Assembly (NCBI GenBank): GCA_012729055.1
Contig: JAAYDW010000099.1
Location: 1-64,000, forward strand
Length of the DNA stretch: 64,000 bases
DNA from: Deltaproteobacteria bacterium
GTDB taxonomy: Bacteria; Desulfobacterota; Syntrophia; Syntrophales; Smithellaceae
Direction: 5' to 3'
The notes under the pieces were generated by a model that worked only from the letters and a program-made list of their open reading frames with translations, did no database searches and was not told where the DNA came from. Positions 8,731 through 17,235 of the stretch are shown here, piece by piece. A program made the position numbers and the translations under genes. How positions within the stretch are numbered: the stretch's first letter is position 1; each line of letters starts with the position of its first letter.

Positions 8731-9018
8731 TGAGAAGAGAGCAGAACGGATATTGCCGGAAGTAAATCAGTTGTCCGCGGACGTGAGATTATCAAGCAGA
8801 AAAGGGTTTGTCTGATCTAAAGCTAAAAGTTAACACGCCCCTTTGCATTTGTGTCTTGCCTGAAGAAAGTGAACCCCTTATCTTAATCAATGCCTTGACT
8901 GCCTTGGCGAAGCATCCCTTTTTCCTGCCGGAAAAAAACACTTGTGGAATCGGGCAATGAGGGGTATTCGCCCATCAGCCGATCAGGCCATATTTTAATG
9001 AAGGAAAAAGACGCGCCC
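8731..9018 (+). other. Intergenic region and leader of the DEAD-box helicase gene
   Basis: No gene is convincing here. The helicase frame is open from a GTG at 8944, but the codons before 9019 do not look like helicase sequence. Transcripts of cold-shock helicases often have long leaders, so part of this may be a 5' untranslated region; no clear promoter hexamers or structure were identified. Confidence 0.4.
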
Positions 9019-10743
9019 ATGACAGAAAAAATGATGACATTTCAAGAGTCGGATATCGACAAAAACATTCTAAAAGCCCTCTCGGAAATGGGTTTTGCGG
9101 CGCCCATGCCGATTCAACAGGAAGTCATCCCCTTCGTGCTTCATCAAACACGCGATCTCGTGGCGCTGGCGCACACGGGCACCGGTAAAACGGCCGCCTT
9201 CGGAATTCCGATTCTCTCGAGAATCAATTCGGCATCCGGCCGCACCCAGGCGCTGATCCTTGCCCCCACCCGGGAACTGTGCCTCCAGATCACCGACGAT
9301 CTTACGCAAATGTCAAAGTACATTCGCAACCTCAACATCGTTCCCATTTACGGGGGCGCCAACATCGTCACCCAGATCCGGCAGGTTGCCGCCGGCGCGC
9401 AGATTGTCGTGGCCACGCCGGGGCGGATGCTCGACATGCTCACCCGCAGGAAAGTTGATGTCAGCGCCATTTCCTGGCTGGTCCTTGACGAGGCCGATGA
9501 AATGCTCAACATGGGATTTCAGGAAGAACTGAACGCCGTTTTGGCCTCGACCCCCGAGGACAAGCGCGTCCTGCTGTTTTCCGCCACCATGCCGCGCGCC
9601 ATTGAGGCCATCGCCAGAAGCTACATGAAAAAACCCGCCGAAATCACCGTCGGCGGGCGAAACACCGGCGCGGCCGGCGTAAATCATCAATACGTCGTCG
9701 CGCACGCCAAAGACCGGTATCTCGCGCTCAAGCGCCTCGTCGATTACCATCCGGATATCTACGCTATTGTCTTTTGCCGTACGCGCACCGAAACTCAGGA
9801 GGTGGCCGACCGGCTCATGAAAGACGGATACAACGCCGATGCCCTGCACGGCGATCTCTCCCAGGCGCAGCGCGATTCGGTCATGAACCGCTTTCGGTCC
9901 CGAAATCTGCAACTCCTCGTTGCGACCGACGTCGCCGCCCGCGGGATCGACGTCAGCGACCTGACCCACATCATCAACTACAACCTGCCCGATGACGCGG
10001 AAAACTACACGCACCGCTCCGGCCGGACGGGCCGCGCCGGGAAGTCCGGCGTGTCGATTGTCATTGTCAACATCAAGGAAGCTTACCGGATCGGCCAAAT
10101 CGAAAAGCAGGTCGGCAAAAAATTTCAGCAGATCAGCGTCCCCACCGGACCGGAAGTCTGTGAAAGGCAACTGCTGCACATGGTGGAGCGCCTGAAAAAC
10201 ACCGAAGTCCCGCACGAGGACATCGCCCGGTTTCTGCCCGCCGCCTGTGACCGGCTCGCCTCGCTCAGTAAGGAAGACATCATTGCAAAATTCGTGTCGG
10301 CCCAGTTCAACCGGTTCCTGGCGTATTACCGGGACGCGGCAGACATCAACGTCACGCATAAAAAAGATAACCGAAGCGCAGGACTCCGGGCTACCCCGCA
10401 ACGCGGATTGGCGCGCCTGACGGTGAACCTCGGCAAAATGGAAAAATTCAACATCAAGAAAATGACCGCCTACCTGCTGGAAACCGCCGGCATCGCCCAT
10501 CTGCGCTTATCCAACGTGGATGTCGAACTGTGCAACACCTACTTTGAAGTGGACCCGCAATTTGCCGATGTGCTGATGGCCCGTTTCGCCAAGGAAAAAT
10601 ACATGAAGCGGCGCGTGCGGATCGACTACGCCGATCGGGGCGGCCGGGGCAGCATGCAGGGCAAACGCTACGCCGGCGGCGCGAAAACCCGAGAGGCCTT
10701 TTTCTTCAATAAACGCAAAAAAAGTCCCCGGAAGAAATATTAA
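9019..10743 (+). CDS. deaD: DEAD-box ATP-dependent RNA helicase (CsdA/DeaD type)
   Basis: 574 residues from the chosen ATG. All helicase motifs are visible: Q motif (GFAAPMPIQ), Walker A (AHTGTGKT), PTREL, TPGR, DEAD (VLDEADEML), SAT, ARGID and HRSGRTGRAGKSG. After the helicase core, a DbpA-like RNA-binding fold (LARLTVNLGKMEKFNIKKM to NTYFEV) is followed by a basic, Gly/Arg/Lys-rich tail. It remodels RNA in the cytoplasm, probably in ribosome assembly and mRNA turnover. The start was set at 9019 because it begins right before the Q-motif helix and has AAGGA 13 bases upstream; ATG 8998 and GTG 8944 are in-frame alternatives. Confidence 0.95.
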   Translation: MTEKMMTFQESDIDKNILKALSEMGFAAPMPIQQEVIPFVLHQTRDLVALAHTGTGKTAAFGIPILSRINSASGRTQALILAPTRELCLQITDDLTQMSKYIRNLNIVPIYGGANIVTQIRQVAAGAQIVVATPGRMLDMLTRRKVDVSAISWLVLDEADEMLNMGFQEELNAVLASTPEDKRVLLFSATMPRAIEAIARSYMKKPAEITVGGRNTGAAGVNHQYVVAHAKDRYLALKRLVDYHPDIYAIVFCRTRTETQEVADRLMKDGYNADALHGDLSQAQRDSVMNRFRSRNLQLLVATDVAARGIDVSDLTHIINYNLPDDAENYTHRSGRTGRAGKSGVSIVIVNIKEAYRIGQIEKQVGKKFQQISVPTGPEVCERQLLHMVERLKNTEVPHEDIARFLPAACDRLASLSKEDIIAKFVSAQFNRFLAYYRDAADINVTHKKDNRSAGLRATPQRGLARLTVNLGKMEKFNIKKMTAYLLETAGIAHLRLSNVDVELCNTYFEVDPQFADVLMARFAKEKYMKRRVRIDYADRGGRGSMQGKRYAGGAKTREAFFFNKRKKSPRKKY

Positions 10744-11032
10744 CGTCAGACGACCGCTGTTGATCACCTCGGTCAATAGTTGATCCGCTGCTTTCAAATC
10801 ACTTTTCGTGTCAAAGAAATGAACTTCGATGTTTTTTGTTTCCTCCCGGCCAAGCTCCATGGCTTGTTTGGTTTCTATGCCAAATTGACTGTAGTGACCT
10901 GAAAAATCAAGCAGTGCGGCCGCTTTGACTTTGTTTCCTGATGAATATGCCGGTTTGAGCATTGCTGATGAACACAAAGGTCAGCGCCGCTAAGAACAAC
11001 GCCGAAAATGGTCTTAGGCATCCCTTTCCCAT
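10744..11032 (-). pseudogene. Remnant of a branched-chain amino-acid-type ABC substrate-binding protein gene
   Basis: On the minus strand, an ATG at 11032 opens a frame coding for a signal peptide (PFSALFLAALTFVFISNAQ). The mature N-terminus continues in a different frame (NKVKAAALLDFSGHYSQFGI, then KQAMELGREETKNIEVHFFD and TKSDLKAADQLLTEVINSG). That is the typical beginning of periplasmic binding proteins of the LivK type (Peripla_BP_6). The gene therefore carries a frameshift after the signal peptide and is cut off after about 75 mature residues, at the 3' end of the helicase gene. More than three quarters of the protein is missing, so it cannot function. Confidence 0.7.
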
Positions 11033-11107
11033 AGAAAACTACCGCGAGATGATCGATCTCAATCTGCACAAATGCGCCGCCAGGATTCTTCGTAAACCAG
11101 CCATTCC

Positions 11108-11136
11108 TTGACATGTATCCCTGGAAAAGGCATATA
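11108..11136 (+). promoter_or_regulatory. Candidate sigma-70 promoter of the vapB remnant / BASS gene
   Basis: A consensus TTGACA (11108-11113) is separated by 17 bases from CATATA (11131-11136). It is followed by AGAGGAC and the ATG of the antitoxin remnant at 11155. It may now drive the transporter gene that starts at 11270. Confidence 0.5.
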
Positions 11137-11154
11137 AAGACATCAAAGAGGACA

Positions 11155-11273
11155 ATGCTGAGCATAGAAGATGGCTTAATCGACGAAGCGGTAAATTTTG
11201 CCGGAATCAAAGAAAGACATCCCTCGTTAAGCTGGGCTTGGAAACGCTGATTGAAAGAGGAGATTTGCCATGA
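11155..11273 (+). pseudogene. Frameshifted VapB-like antitoxin remnant
   Basis: The first frame reads MLSIEDGLIDEAVNFAGIKE, a typical VapB-family start (small ribbon-helix-helix-type antitoxin of a type II system). After about codon 21 the match jumps by one base into SLVKLGLETLIERGDLP and a TGA at 11271-11273, which is again VapB-like. One frameshift thus separates the two halves. No VapC follows; instead the stop overlaps the ATG of the transporter gene. A separate truncated VapC-like gene lies far away at 32976. Confidence 0.7.
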
Positions 11274-12667
11274 AGAGTCTGTCCCCCCGAATGATTGCCC
11301 GATGGAGATCAAAACTGATTTATTTGGCGCTCGCGGCCCTTATGATTTTCAACGCGACGGCCGTTTTTGCCGGAGAAGAACTTTACCGCAGTCTTTCTGC
11401 CGCCGGAAAAAACAAAGAATCAAGCCTTTTCATTGAGCTTTATCGCACCGGACAAAATCAGAACTGGCAAGCGGCCAAGGAGTTTCAGTTTGAAGGGAAT
11501 CTCCGTTTTCTTGAAAGGGATGCCGCTGCCCGAGACAAGCTTCCCGGTATTTTTTTGGTGAGGAGCCTCGAAGGTGAACTCTATATCGTATCGATCCCTC
11601 CGGATGATGAATTAAAAAGAACCGGCGCTGAAGGATACTATTCTAACCTTAAAGCAATGCTCGGAAACAAACTTGTTTTTCGTGCTCTGCTCACCGAAGG
11701 CGTTTTAGGCGGTCAAAAATATACATTTATCCGGTTTCTTCATCCGCCGGCCCAGCTTATGCTGGACAAAATTTTTAAGATTGCAATTATTTTTATGTTC
11801 TTTTTCGTTATGCTCGGAATGGGACTAAACCTTACGCTCAAGGATTTCAAGCTTGTTTTGCAAAAGCCAAAAGGGATTGTGATCGGAATTATTTTTCAAT
11901 GGTTCCTCATGCCGCTCTTGGCTCTCGGAATGGCCTGGGCCCTGGGGTTTTACCACAAATTTCCGTTTATTTATGCCGGGATGGTTTTGATCTGCGCCTG
12001 TCCGGGCGGAGTCACTTCAAATCTTATGACCTACTACGCGAAGGGAGATCTTGCCCTTTCGGTCTCCTTAACCTCTGTTTCAACTTTTCTGGCGCTTTTT
12101 TTCACTCCCCTGATTCTTACCGTGTTGTGCGCAAATATACCTGATATCACCATACCGACAGGCCTGATTGCACAGACCATCATCGGTCTTGTCATCGTGC
12201 CTCTCATCATCGGGATGTCCATCCGGCAGAAATGGCTTAATTTCGCGGTAAAGGCCACACCGTTCTTTTCGGCCCTCGGAGTATTCGCGCTCCTTATGGT
12301 CATCGGAGTAGGCGTTTACACAAACGTTGAAAAATTCGCCGACACCCAGCGTTACAGTCTGACTTTCTACATCATGGTGGTATCTCTTTCCATTCTGGGC
12401 ATGCTGCTGGCGGCGTTTTTTCCGAAAATGTTCCGCATTGAGAATTATCAAACCAGAGCCATCTCAATGGAGGTTGGGCTGCGCAATTCAACTCTGGCGG
12501 TAACCATTGCCTTGTTAATCCAGGACCTCATGGGCGATTTTTACAGCTCCATGTTCGTAACCACAGCCATCTATGGCATTACGATGTATGTCACAGGGTT
12601 CCTGATGATTCTTTTGTATAAGAAAATTCTGCCTCTGGAGAATCAAGGGATACCCTCAAGTAATTAA
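11270..12667 (+). CDS. Bile acid:sodium symporter family (BASS) transporter with N-terminal periplasmic domain
   Basis: 465 residues. The C-terminal 300 or so residues form a BASS-type membrane domain of about nine to ten helices (MLGMGLNLTLKDFKLVLQKP, LICACPGGVTSNLMTYYAKG and EVGLRNSTLAVTIALL are family-typical, including the CPGG/SN sodium-site region). Unusually, residues 15-35 form a signal peptide or anchor (cleavage probably after VFA), and residues 36-160 are a soluble domain that should sit outside the inner membrane. Most BASS proteins lack such a domain. The RBS AGAGGAG lies within the 3' end of the antitoxin remnant. The substrate may be an organic anion; it cannot be read from sequence. 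Confidence 0.88.
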   Translation: MKSLSPRMIARWRSKLIYLALAALMIFNATAVFAGEELYRSLSAAGKNKESSLFIELYRTGQNQNWQAAKEFQFEGNLRFLERDAAARDKLPGIFLVRSLEGELYIVSIPPDDELKRTGAEGYYSNLKAMLGNKLVFRALLTEGVLGGQKYTFIRFLHPPAQLMLDKIFKIAIIFMFFFVMLGMGLNLTLKDFKLVLQKPKGIVIGIIFQWFLMPLLALGMAWALGFYHKFPFIYAGMVLICACPGGVTSNLMTYYAKGDLALSVSLTSVSTFLALFFTPLILTVLCANIPDITIPTGLIAQTIIGLVIVPLIIGMSIRQKWLNFAVKATPFFSALGVFALLMVIGVGVYTNVEKFADTQRYSLTFYIMVVSLSILGMLLAAFFPKMFRIENYQTRAISMEVGLRNSTLAVTIALLIQDLMGDFYSSMFVTTAIYGITMYVTGFLMILLYKKILPLENQGIPSSN

Positions 12668-12703
12668 GTATCAGAGAGAGAAAGGGCGTCGCTGTCTGGA
12701 TAG

Positions 12704-14419
12704 TTAAAATGTTGACAGCGTACCTTCGGCGCCTTCCGGATCCTGCGCTTCCGGATCCTGCCGGAAGTACGCCTTGAGCTTCTGCCGGACGGATTCGGGA
12801 AGGCTGATGCCGATTTCCCGGATCCGGCTTTCATACTTTTTGAACGAGCGGGTGTGTTCTCCGGTGTTGATGAAGATCCGGAAATAGGAGCGGATGCTGC
12901 CTTCGAGTTCCGCGCGGTACTCCATGTCCTCGTTGAGCAGGTCTTCCACCGGGGCGATAAAACGGTAGTTGATGGGCCGGCAGATCGCGCGGTACGCCAC
13001 AAAACGCATGGCCATTTCACTTTCGTAATCCTTTTCCCGGATGGCTTTTTCCACGAGGTTCAAATCCAGCGTGTCCATGATGTGAAAAGCATACTTGGGC
13101 GCGAGGACCGCCTCGATGATTTTCTCCGCGCTCTGATACTGCGAACAGGCCGATATGTCCCCGGCGAAGGCCTGGTCGCAGCGCACATAAACGACAAAAT
13201 CGATGTCCGATGTGGTTTCGGCAAGTCCCATGTTGGTGGAGCCCATGACGTCCATCGCGATATCGCCCTGGACGTTTTCTTCAATGAGCCTGGTGATCTC
13301 TTCGAGCTTTTCCAGGCGTTCTTCTGTCGCCTGGGTCTGGAAGGTGCGGTAAAATTGCTTGATCTCGTTGTAGAGTTGCACCTCCGGGATGTGGGAGTAT
13401 TTCGATTCCTTCATGTCGTAATTGCGGCCCGCCCGGAGAGCGTCATAACGCTCGGCGTCGACGAGCGTTTCCTTCCACCGGCCGTTTTGCGGATAGTAAT
13501 CGGCAATGTCATGGATGCGGTCGCCGACGAGTTTGTGAAAGACGACTTTTTCGACCTCGCGGCCGTCGACTTCGATGGTATAGAAAAAGCCGCCCTCGGC
13601 GACGCCGCCGGTCAGCGTGGTCACTTCCCCGAAATTGGAGGGATTGAGGTAGATCGTGTTTTCGCTTAACTGAAATCCCCAGTCCATGTGCACATGGCCC
13701 GTGAGGCACATGAGCACCGGATGGTTGTCGCAGTAATGCCTGAGCGCCGGCGATCCGGACGTGCCGAACTGGTTGACCCGGTCGTGAACGCCGTGTGCGG
13801 GCTGATGGGCGACGATAAGATCGGGCTTGACGGCCTTGAAGAAATTGTACATTTCGTTGCGGCCGCCTTCGAAGGGCAGGTTTCCCTGATAGCGGACGAC
13901 GTAGCGCTCCGGAATGCCCGGCGTCCAGATATTCGCCCCTCCGTATCCGGCGATCTTCAGGTCTTTCATGGTGTGCCAGTGCAGATGCAGGTCGCGTTCA
14001 TGCAGCGCGGTGTACTTCAGGTCCATGTCGTAATTGCCGGGCAGGGCGAACACTTGCGACTTCTGCTTCATCGCCAGAATGTTCTCCAGAACCTTGTATT
14101 TCTGCTGCAGGACCCGGCGGGCCCGAATGGTGTATTGCTGATACCGCGTTCCTTTCTCTTCAATTTCCGTCTCCGTATTCGGCTGGTCGAGCAGATCGTC
14201 CACAAAGTCCTCGACGGTCATCGTCTCCCTGTGCATGCGGACGCGCAGGCCGTGGAAATAGGATTGCAGTTCATGGTAATGGATGGCGGTATGCATGTTG
14301 TAGAACGGAATATCGATCAGATCTCCGGCGATGATGTAAACGTCGGCCATCGTTTCGGACAGAAGTTGTTTGACGCGGTCAAAGGCGCCGTGAATGTCTG
14401 CCACATAAATAATCTTCAA
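12704..14419 (-). CDS. Calcineurin-like metallophosphoesterase fused to a nucleotidyltransferase domain
   Basis: About 571 residues from a TTG start at 14419, chosen because GGAGG lies eight bases upstream and the protein then begins KIIYVADIHG, the first metal-binding motif. The phosphoesterase part shows D8/H10 (ADIHG), GDLID near residue 33, GNYD near 128 (in place of GNHD), an H in VAHQPAHG and GHVHMDWG near 240. After a linker, a polymerase-beta-type nucleotidyltransferase motif is seen near 392-407 (GSTNMGLAETTSDIDFVVYV), with both metal-binding Asp residues. The C-terminal 150 residues are helical. It is a cytoplasmic two-domain enzyme of unknown substrate. It may make and break a nucleotidyl-type modification (inference). 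Confidence 0.85.
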   Translation of the reverse strand: MKIIYVADIHGAFDRVKQLLSETMADVYIIAGDLIDIPFYNMHTAIHYHELQSYFHGLRVRMHRETMTVEDFVDDLLDQPNTETEIEEKGTRYQQYTIRARRVLQQKYKVLENILAMKQKSQVFALPGNYDMDLKYTALHERDLHLHWHTMKDLKIAGYGGANIWTPGIPERYVVRYQGNLPFEGGRNEMYNFFKAVKPDLIVAHQPAHGVHDRVNQFGTSGSPALRHYCDNHPVLMCLTGHVHMDWGFQLSENTIYLNPSNFGEVTTLTGGVAEGGFFYTIEVDGREVEKVVFHKLVGDRIHDIADYYPQNGRWKETLVDAERYDALRAGRNYDMKESKYSHIPEVQLYNEIKQFYRTFQTQATEERLEKLEEITRLIEENVQGDIAMDVMGSTNMGLAETTSDIDFVVYVRCDQAFAGDISACSQYQSAEKIIEAVLAPKYAFHIMDTLDLNLVEKAIREKDYESEMAMRFVAYRAICRPINYRFIAPVEDLLNEDMEYRAELEGSIRSYFRIFINTGEHTRSFKKYESRIREIGISLPESVRQKLKAYFRQDPEAQDPEGAEGTLSTF

Positions 14420-14588
14420 AAAGGCATCCTCCCTGTTGAAAATAGCCTCTTGCAGACGTGCATCGGGGCCCGTCTCAGAACAGAGGTTACTATAGCCTGT
14501 CGCTTGGCGGAATGCAACCTCCGGAGCAATCACCTCCGGAGCAATCATCGGGTCTTGCATTGTGCAAGCTTTGCAAGCCTGCCGTGAA

Positions 14589-15698
14589 CTACACCTTGAT
14601 GAAAATCCTGTGCCGGTAAAGCAGGTATCCGACAAACCCAAACAGGGCGACGTGCGCCAGCGCAAACATAAACGAACCGCCGGCGGGGCCGGCCAGCGGG
14701 ACGAAGAGCTGTGAGTACAGCCATGCGCCGGCGTTTATTGACTGGCCGTCGCCGGTCGGTATGCGGACCAGCAGGCGCAGGGTTTTGCCCCAGACGATGG
14801 AGAGGACAAACAAAAAAAGCGGATTGCAGCCGAAGACCGAAAAGAGGATGGTCCATTTCTGAGGGCGCCGTCCGTCGATGACGTACATGAGGAAGGCAAA
14901 GACAAGGAAGGCGAGGCCGGCGGTGTAAAGAACGTAGGAACCCGTCCACAGCGGCTTGTTGAGCGGCAGAATCAGGCTCCAGAACAGGCCGGCGGCGGTA
15001 AGGGCCGCGCCCCAGGCGGCGAGTTTGATTGTGCCGCCGTGTCCTTCCGAAGAAGGGATCAGACCGCCCGCCAGATAGCCGGCCAGCACCGTGACCGCCG
15101 CGGGCAGGGTGCCGAACAAGCCTTCGGGATCGAAGGGAATGCCGAAGCCGCGGTAAAGATGGCTTTCGCCCAGGAGGAAGCTGTCGACGGGAATCGCTGC
15201 GTTTTGCGCGAGGCTGTATGGATCCGCGCCGCCGCAGAAGTAAAGAATGCCCCAGTAGGCCAGAAGCACAAACACGCCGCCGGCGGGCAGCCACCGGCGG
15301 CGTCCGTACAGAATCAGCAGCGCGGCCAGGCCGTAGGCCAGCGCGATGCGCTGCAGCACGCCCAGGATCCTGATCTGTGAATTCTCGGCGAGCCACTGCG
15401 GATACGTGTTGAGAAAGAGGCCCAGAAGAAAAATGACGGCTACTCTTTTTCCCACTTTTATAAGGACGCTCACGGCCGGTCTGTCCGCCTGGCGGGACAG
15501 GGAGAAAAAAAGCGAGACGCCCATGACGAAAAGAAAAAAGGGAAAGACCAGATCCGCAAGCGTGCAGCCGTGCCACGACGCATGGCGAAGCGGCGGCAAG
15601 ACGTGGTTCCAGCTTCCCGGCGTGTTGACCAGGATCATCAGCGCCACCGTGACGCCGCGCAGCACGTCGAGTGCCGGATTTCGTCCGGTTGCTTCCAT
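14589..15698 (-). CDS. Membrane acyltransferase, heparan-alpha-glucosaminide N-acetyltransferase-like (NagX/DUF5009 type)
   Basis: 369 residues with about ten membrane segments. It begins NPALDVLRGVTVALMILVN, and the His of RHASWHGCTLADLVFPFFLF is the conserved family position. This family comprises the HGSNAT catalytic domain and bacterial NagX, which acetylate amino sugars across the membrane. The following gene on the strand, ferredoxin-nitroreductase, ends only six bases upstream of its start codon, so the two are probably cotranscribed from the nitroreductase side. The role here, perhaps cell-wall sugar handling, is inferred from the family only. Confidence 0.85.
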   Translation of the reverse strand: MEATGRNPALDVLRGVTVALMILVNTPGSWNHVLPPLRHASWHGCTLADLVFPFFLFVMGVSLFFSLSRQADRPAVSVLIKVGKRVAVIFLLGLFLNTYPQWLAENSQIRILGVLQRIALAYGLAALLILYGRRRWLPAGGVFVLLAYWGILYFCGGADPYSLAQNAAIPVDSFLLGESHLYRGFGIPFDPEGLFGTLPAAVTVLAGYLAGGLIPSSEGHGGTIKLAAWGAALTAAGLFWSLILPLNKPLWTGSYVLYTAGLAFLVFAFLMYVIDGRRPQKWTILFSVFGCNPLFLFVLSIVWGKTLRLLVRIPTGDGQSINAGAWLYSQLFVPLAGPAGGSFMFALAHVALFGFVGYLLYRHRIFIKV

Positions 15699-15704
15699 GA
15701 AGGA

Positions 15705-16535
15705 TCAGATTTTCTCTAAGCGCGCTTTCTTGCGGTTGACGGTGCGCAGATACTTCACTTTCGGATGTCCGAACACCATCATGAAAATCACGGCTTCGCC
15801 TTCGGCAAGGCCGACCCGCAGGCGCAGTTCGGGCGACATGGCAAAGGCCATCGTGCCGAATCCCATCATGCAGGCGCCCAGTCCCAGCGCATTGATCATC
15901 AGCTCCAGGTGGCCCGCGTTGAAGCAGCCGTCCACTTCGTTTCCCGTCCGGCTGACGATCAAGAGGGCGTTGGGCGCGCCGTGGAACAGCAGATCCCTTT
16001 TCTTTTTCTGATAGACCGAGTGCCAGTTGATCCAGATGGATTGGAAATCGAGGTACTGCGGCGGCAGGCGCAGCGCTTTTCTGTCCACGCTTTTCACGTC
16101 CAGCTCCGCAAGCGTTTTGAGCGCAATCGGCGTGATTTCGCTGAGCGTGTCGCGGGTGAGTACGATGTAGCGGATCGGCTGCATATTTGCGCCGGTCTGT
16201 GTGTAGCGGCCCATCTCCACAATTTTTGCGATGTCCGCGTCGCCGACCGGCTCGTCGGTGTACTGGCGGACGCTGCGGCGGAACCGGACAAAGTTCAAAA
16301 GCTGTTCGGGCGCGATGGTGATCTTTTGCGGATCGTCCACTTCGAGCAGTTCGGCCGGATCGTAGTCGCCGCCGAAGACGACGGCATTTTGCGGACAGAC
16401 GGCCGCGCAGTGGCCGCATTCCAGGCACCAGCGGCCGTGCACGGCTTTGACGTCCGTGATCGTGATATTGGCGGTCGGACAATCCGCCTTACAGGTTCCG
16501 CATCCGATGCATTTTTCTCCATCGACGGTGATCAT
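15705..16535 (-). CDS. Ferredoxin-nitroreductase fusion protein
   Basis: 276 residues. The N-terminal 55 residues carry two [4Fe-4S] motifs (CIGCGTCKADCP and CLECGHCAAVCP) of bacterial ferredoxin type. From about residue 80 a nitroreductase fold follows (FVRFRRSVRQYTDEPVGDAD, then NALGLGACMMGFG and the C-terminal VFGHPKVKY). This architecture is common in strict anaerobes, where iron-sulfur clusters pass electrons to the FMN in the nitroreductase domain. The physiological acceptor is unknown. A cytoplasmic location is expected. Confidence 0.93.
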   Translation of the reverse strand: MITVDGEKCIGCGTCKADCPTANITITDVKAVHGRWCLECGHCAAVCPQNAVVFGGDYDPAELLEVDDPQKITIAPEQLLNFVRFRRSVRQYTDEPVGDADIAKIVEMGRYTQTGANMQPIRYIVLTRDTLSEITPIALKTLAELDVKSVDRKALRLPPQYLDFQSIWINWHSVYQKKKRDLLFHGAPNALLIVSRTGNEVDGCFNAGHLELMINALGLGACMMGFGTMAFAMSPELRLRVGLAEGEAVIFMMVFGHPKVKYLRTVNRKKARLEKI

Positions 16536-16636
16536 AACGCCTCCTCATTGCACTTCAGAATTCGATTCATTTTCATTTTCCGGAAATAGGCTTTCTCTTC
16601 GTCTTGGCCGGGAAAGGCCCACTGTGTCCGGAGCGG

Positions 16637-16807
16637 CTACATTTTTAAATATTCGAGCAGCTTGTACATCAGGAAAGCGGGCCAGAAAAGAGCTTTGATG
16701 ACGCCCAGGACGCCCGACCAGAAACCGGAGGCGTGCTGCACGAAATAAATCAGCGCGCCGATAAAAGCCATGCCGTAAACGCCGCCGAAAAATCCATGTT
16801 CCTTCAT
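16637..16807 (-). CDS. Small membrane protein, 56 residues
   Basis: A short frame starting at the ATG at 16807, preceded by AAAGGAGA at good spacing. The product opens MKEHGFFGGVYGMAFIGALI, continues with an amphipathic segment and a second hydrophobic stretch (VLGVIKALFWPAFLMYKLL), and ends in EYLKM. Two membrane helices are likely. Similar small proteins exist in anaerobic bacteria, but the family has no function I can name. It sits between redox genes on the same strand. Confidence 0.65.
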   Translation of the reverse strand: MKEHGFFGGVYGMAFIGALIYFVQHASGFWSGVLGVIKALFWPAFLMYKLLEYLKM

Positions 16808-16861
16808 AAGATTTCTCCTTTACACCCAGGTGAAAAAGTTTCTGTCTCCGATTGCCTCTTT

Positions 16862-17134
16862 CTAGGAATCCACGCGCTCCAGACCGAAGATGACCGCGTT
16901 GTCGTTGTCCGGGCACTGAAGCTCCTTTTTATCGTTGATCCAGTCTTCGGGCGGCGTTTCGCGGCAGTAGGCGGTGAGGTAAGGAATCAGCGCCGGAAGC
17001 GCGAAGACGCACAACCCCGCGGGTTTTCCCGGTTCGATCACCACGCCGTCGCGAAGCAGAAAATAGTCTCCGACCTTGTAACCGGCCGAACAATAGCCTT
17101 TCACGGATTTGACGGTTACTTTCACGTTCGACAT
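16862..17134 (-). CDS. TIGR04076-family small protein
   Basis: 90 residues. The start at 17134 has AGGAGG just upstream. The protein begins VKVTVKSVKGYCSAGYKVGD, ends in a CPDNDNAVIFGLERV segment and has a central FALPALIPYLTAYCRE helix, the pattern of the TIGR04076 family of uncharacterised proteins with conserved cysteines. The family is frequent in anaerobes. Function is unknown; neighbours suggest a link with redox or flavin metabolism. Confidence 0.75.
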   Translation of the reverse strand: MSNVKVTVKSVKGYCSAGYKVGDYFLLRDGVVIEPGKPAGLCVFALPALIPYLTAYCRETPPEDWINDKKELQCPDNDNAVIFGLERVDS

Positions 17135-17235
17135 GCTGCACCTCCTGCGGTTGTTTATTTTTCGATGGAGACGGGTTGCCGTCGGATACGGGCATCCGAA
17201 GGGCCGTTTCGCTGCCGGCAGCCGCCCGGCGGCGT

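Noticed and set aside
10875-11312. Minus-strand frame of 145 codons as a real gene
   Set aside because: It mixes the antisense of the vapB remnant with a wrong-frame reading of the binding-protein signal region; the evident homologies lie in other frames.
14545-16482. Minus-strand open frame spanning the acetyltransferase and nitroreductase genes in another phase
   Set aside because: The alternative frames contain the membrane helices and the ferredoxin motifs, with ribosome-binding sites. This frame has only Arg/Pro/Gly-rich low-complexity sequence.
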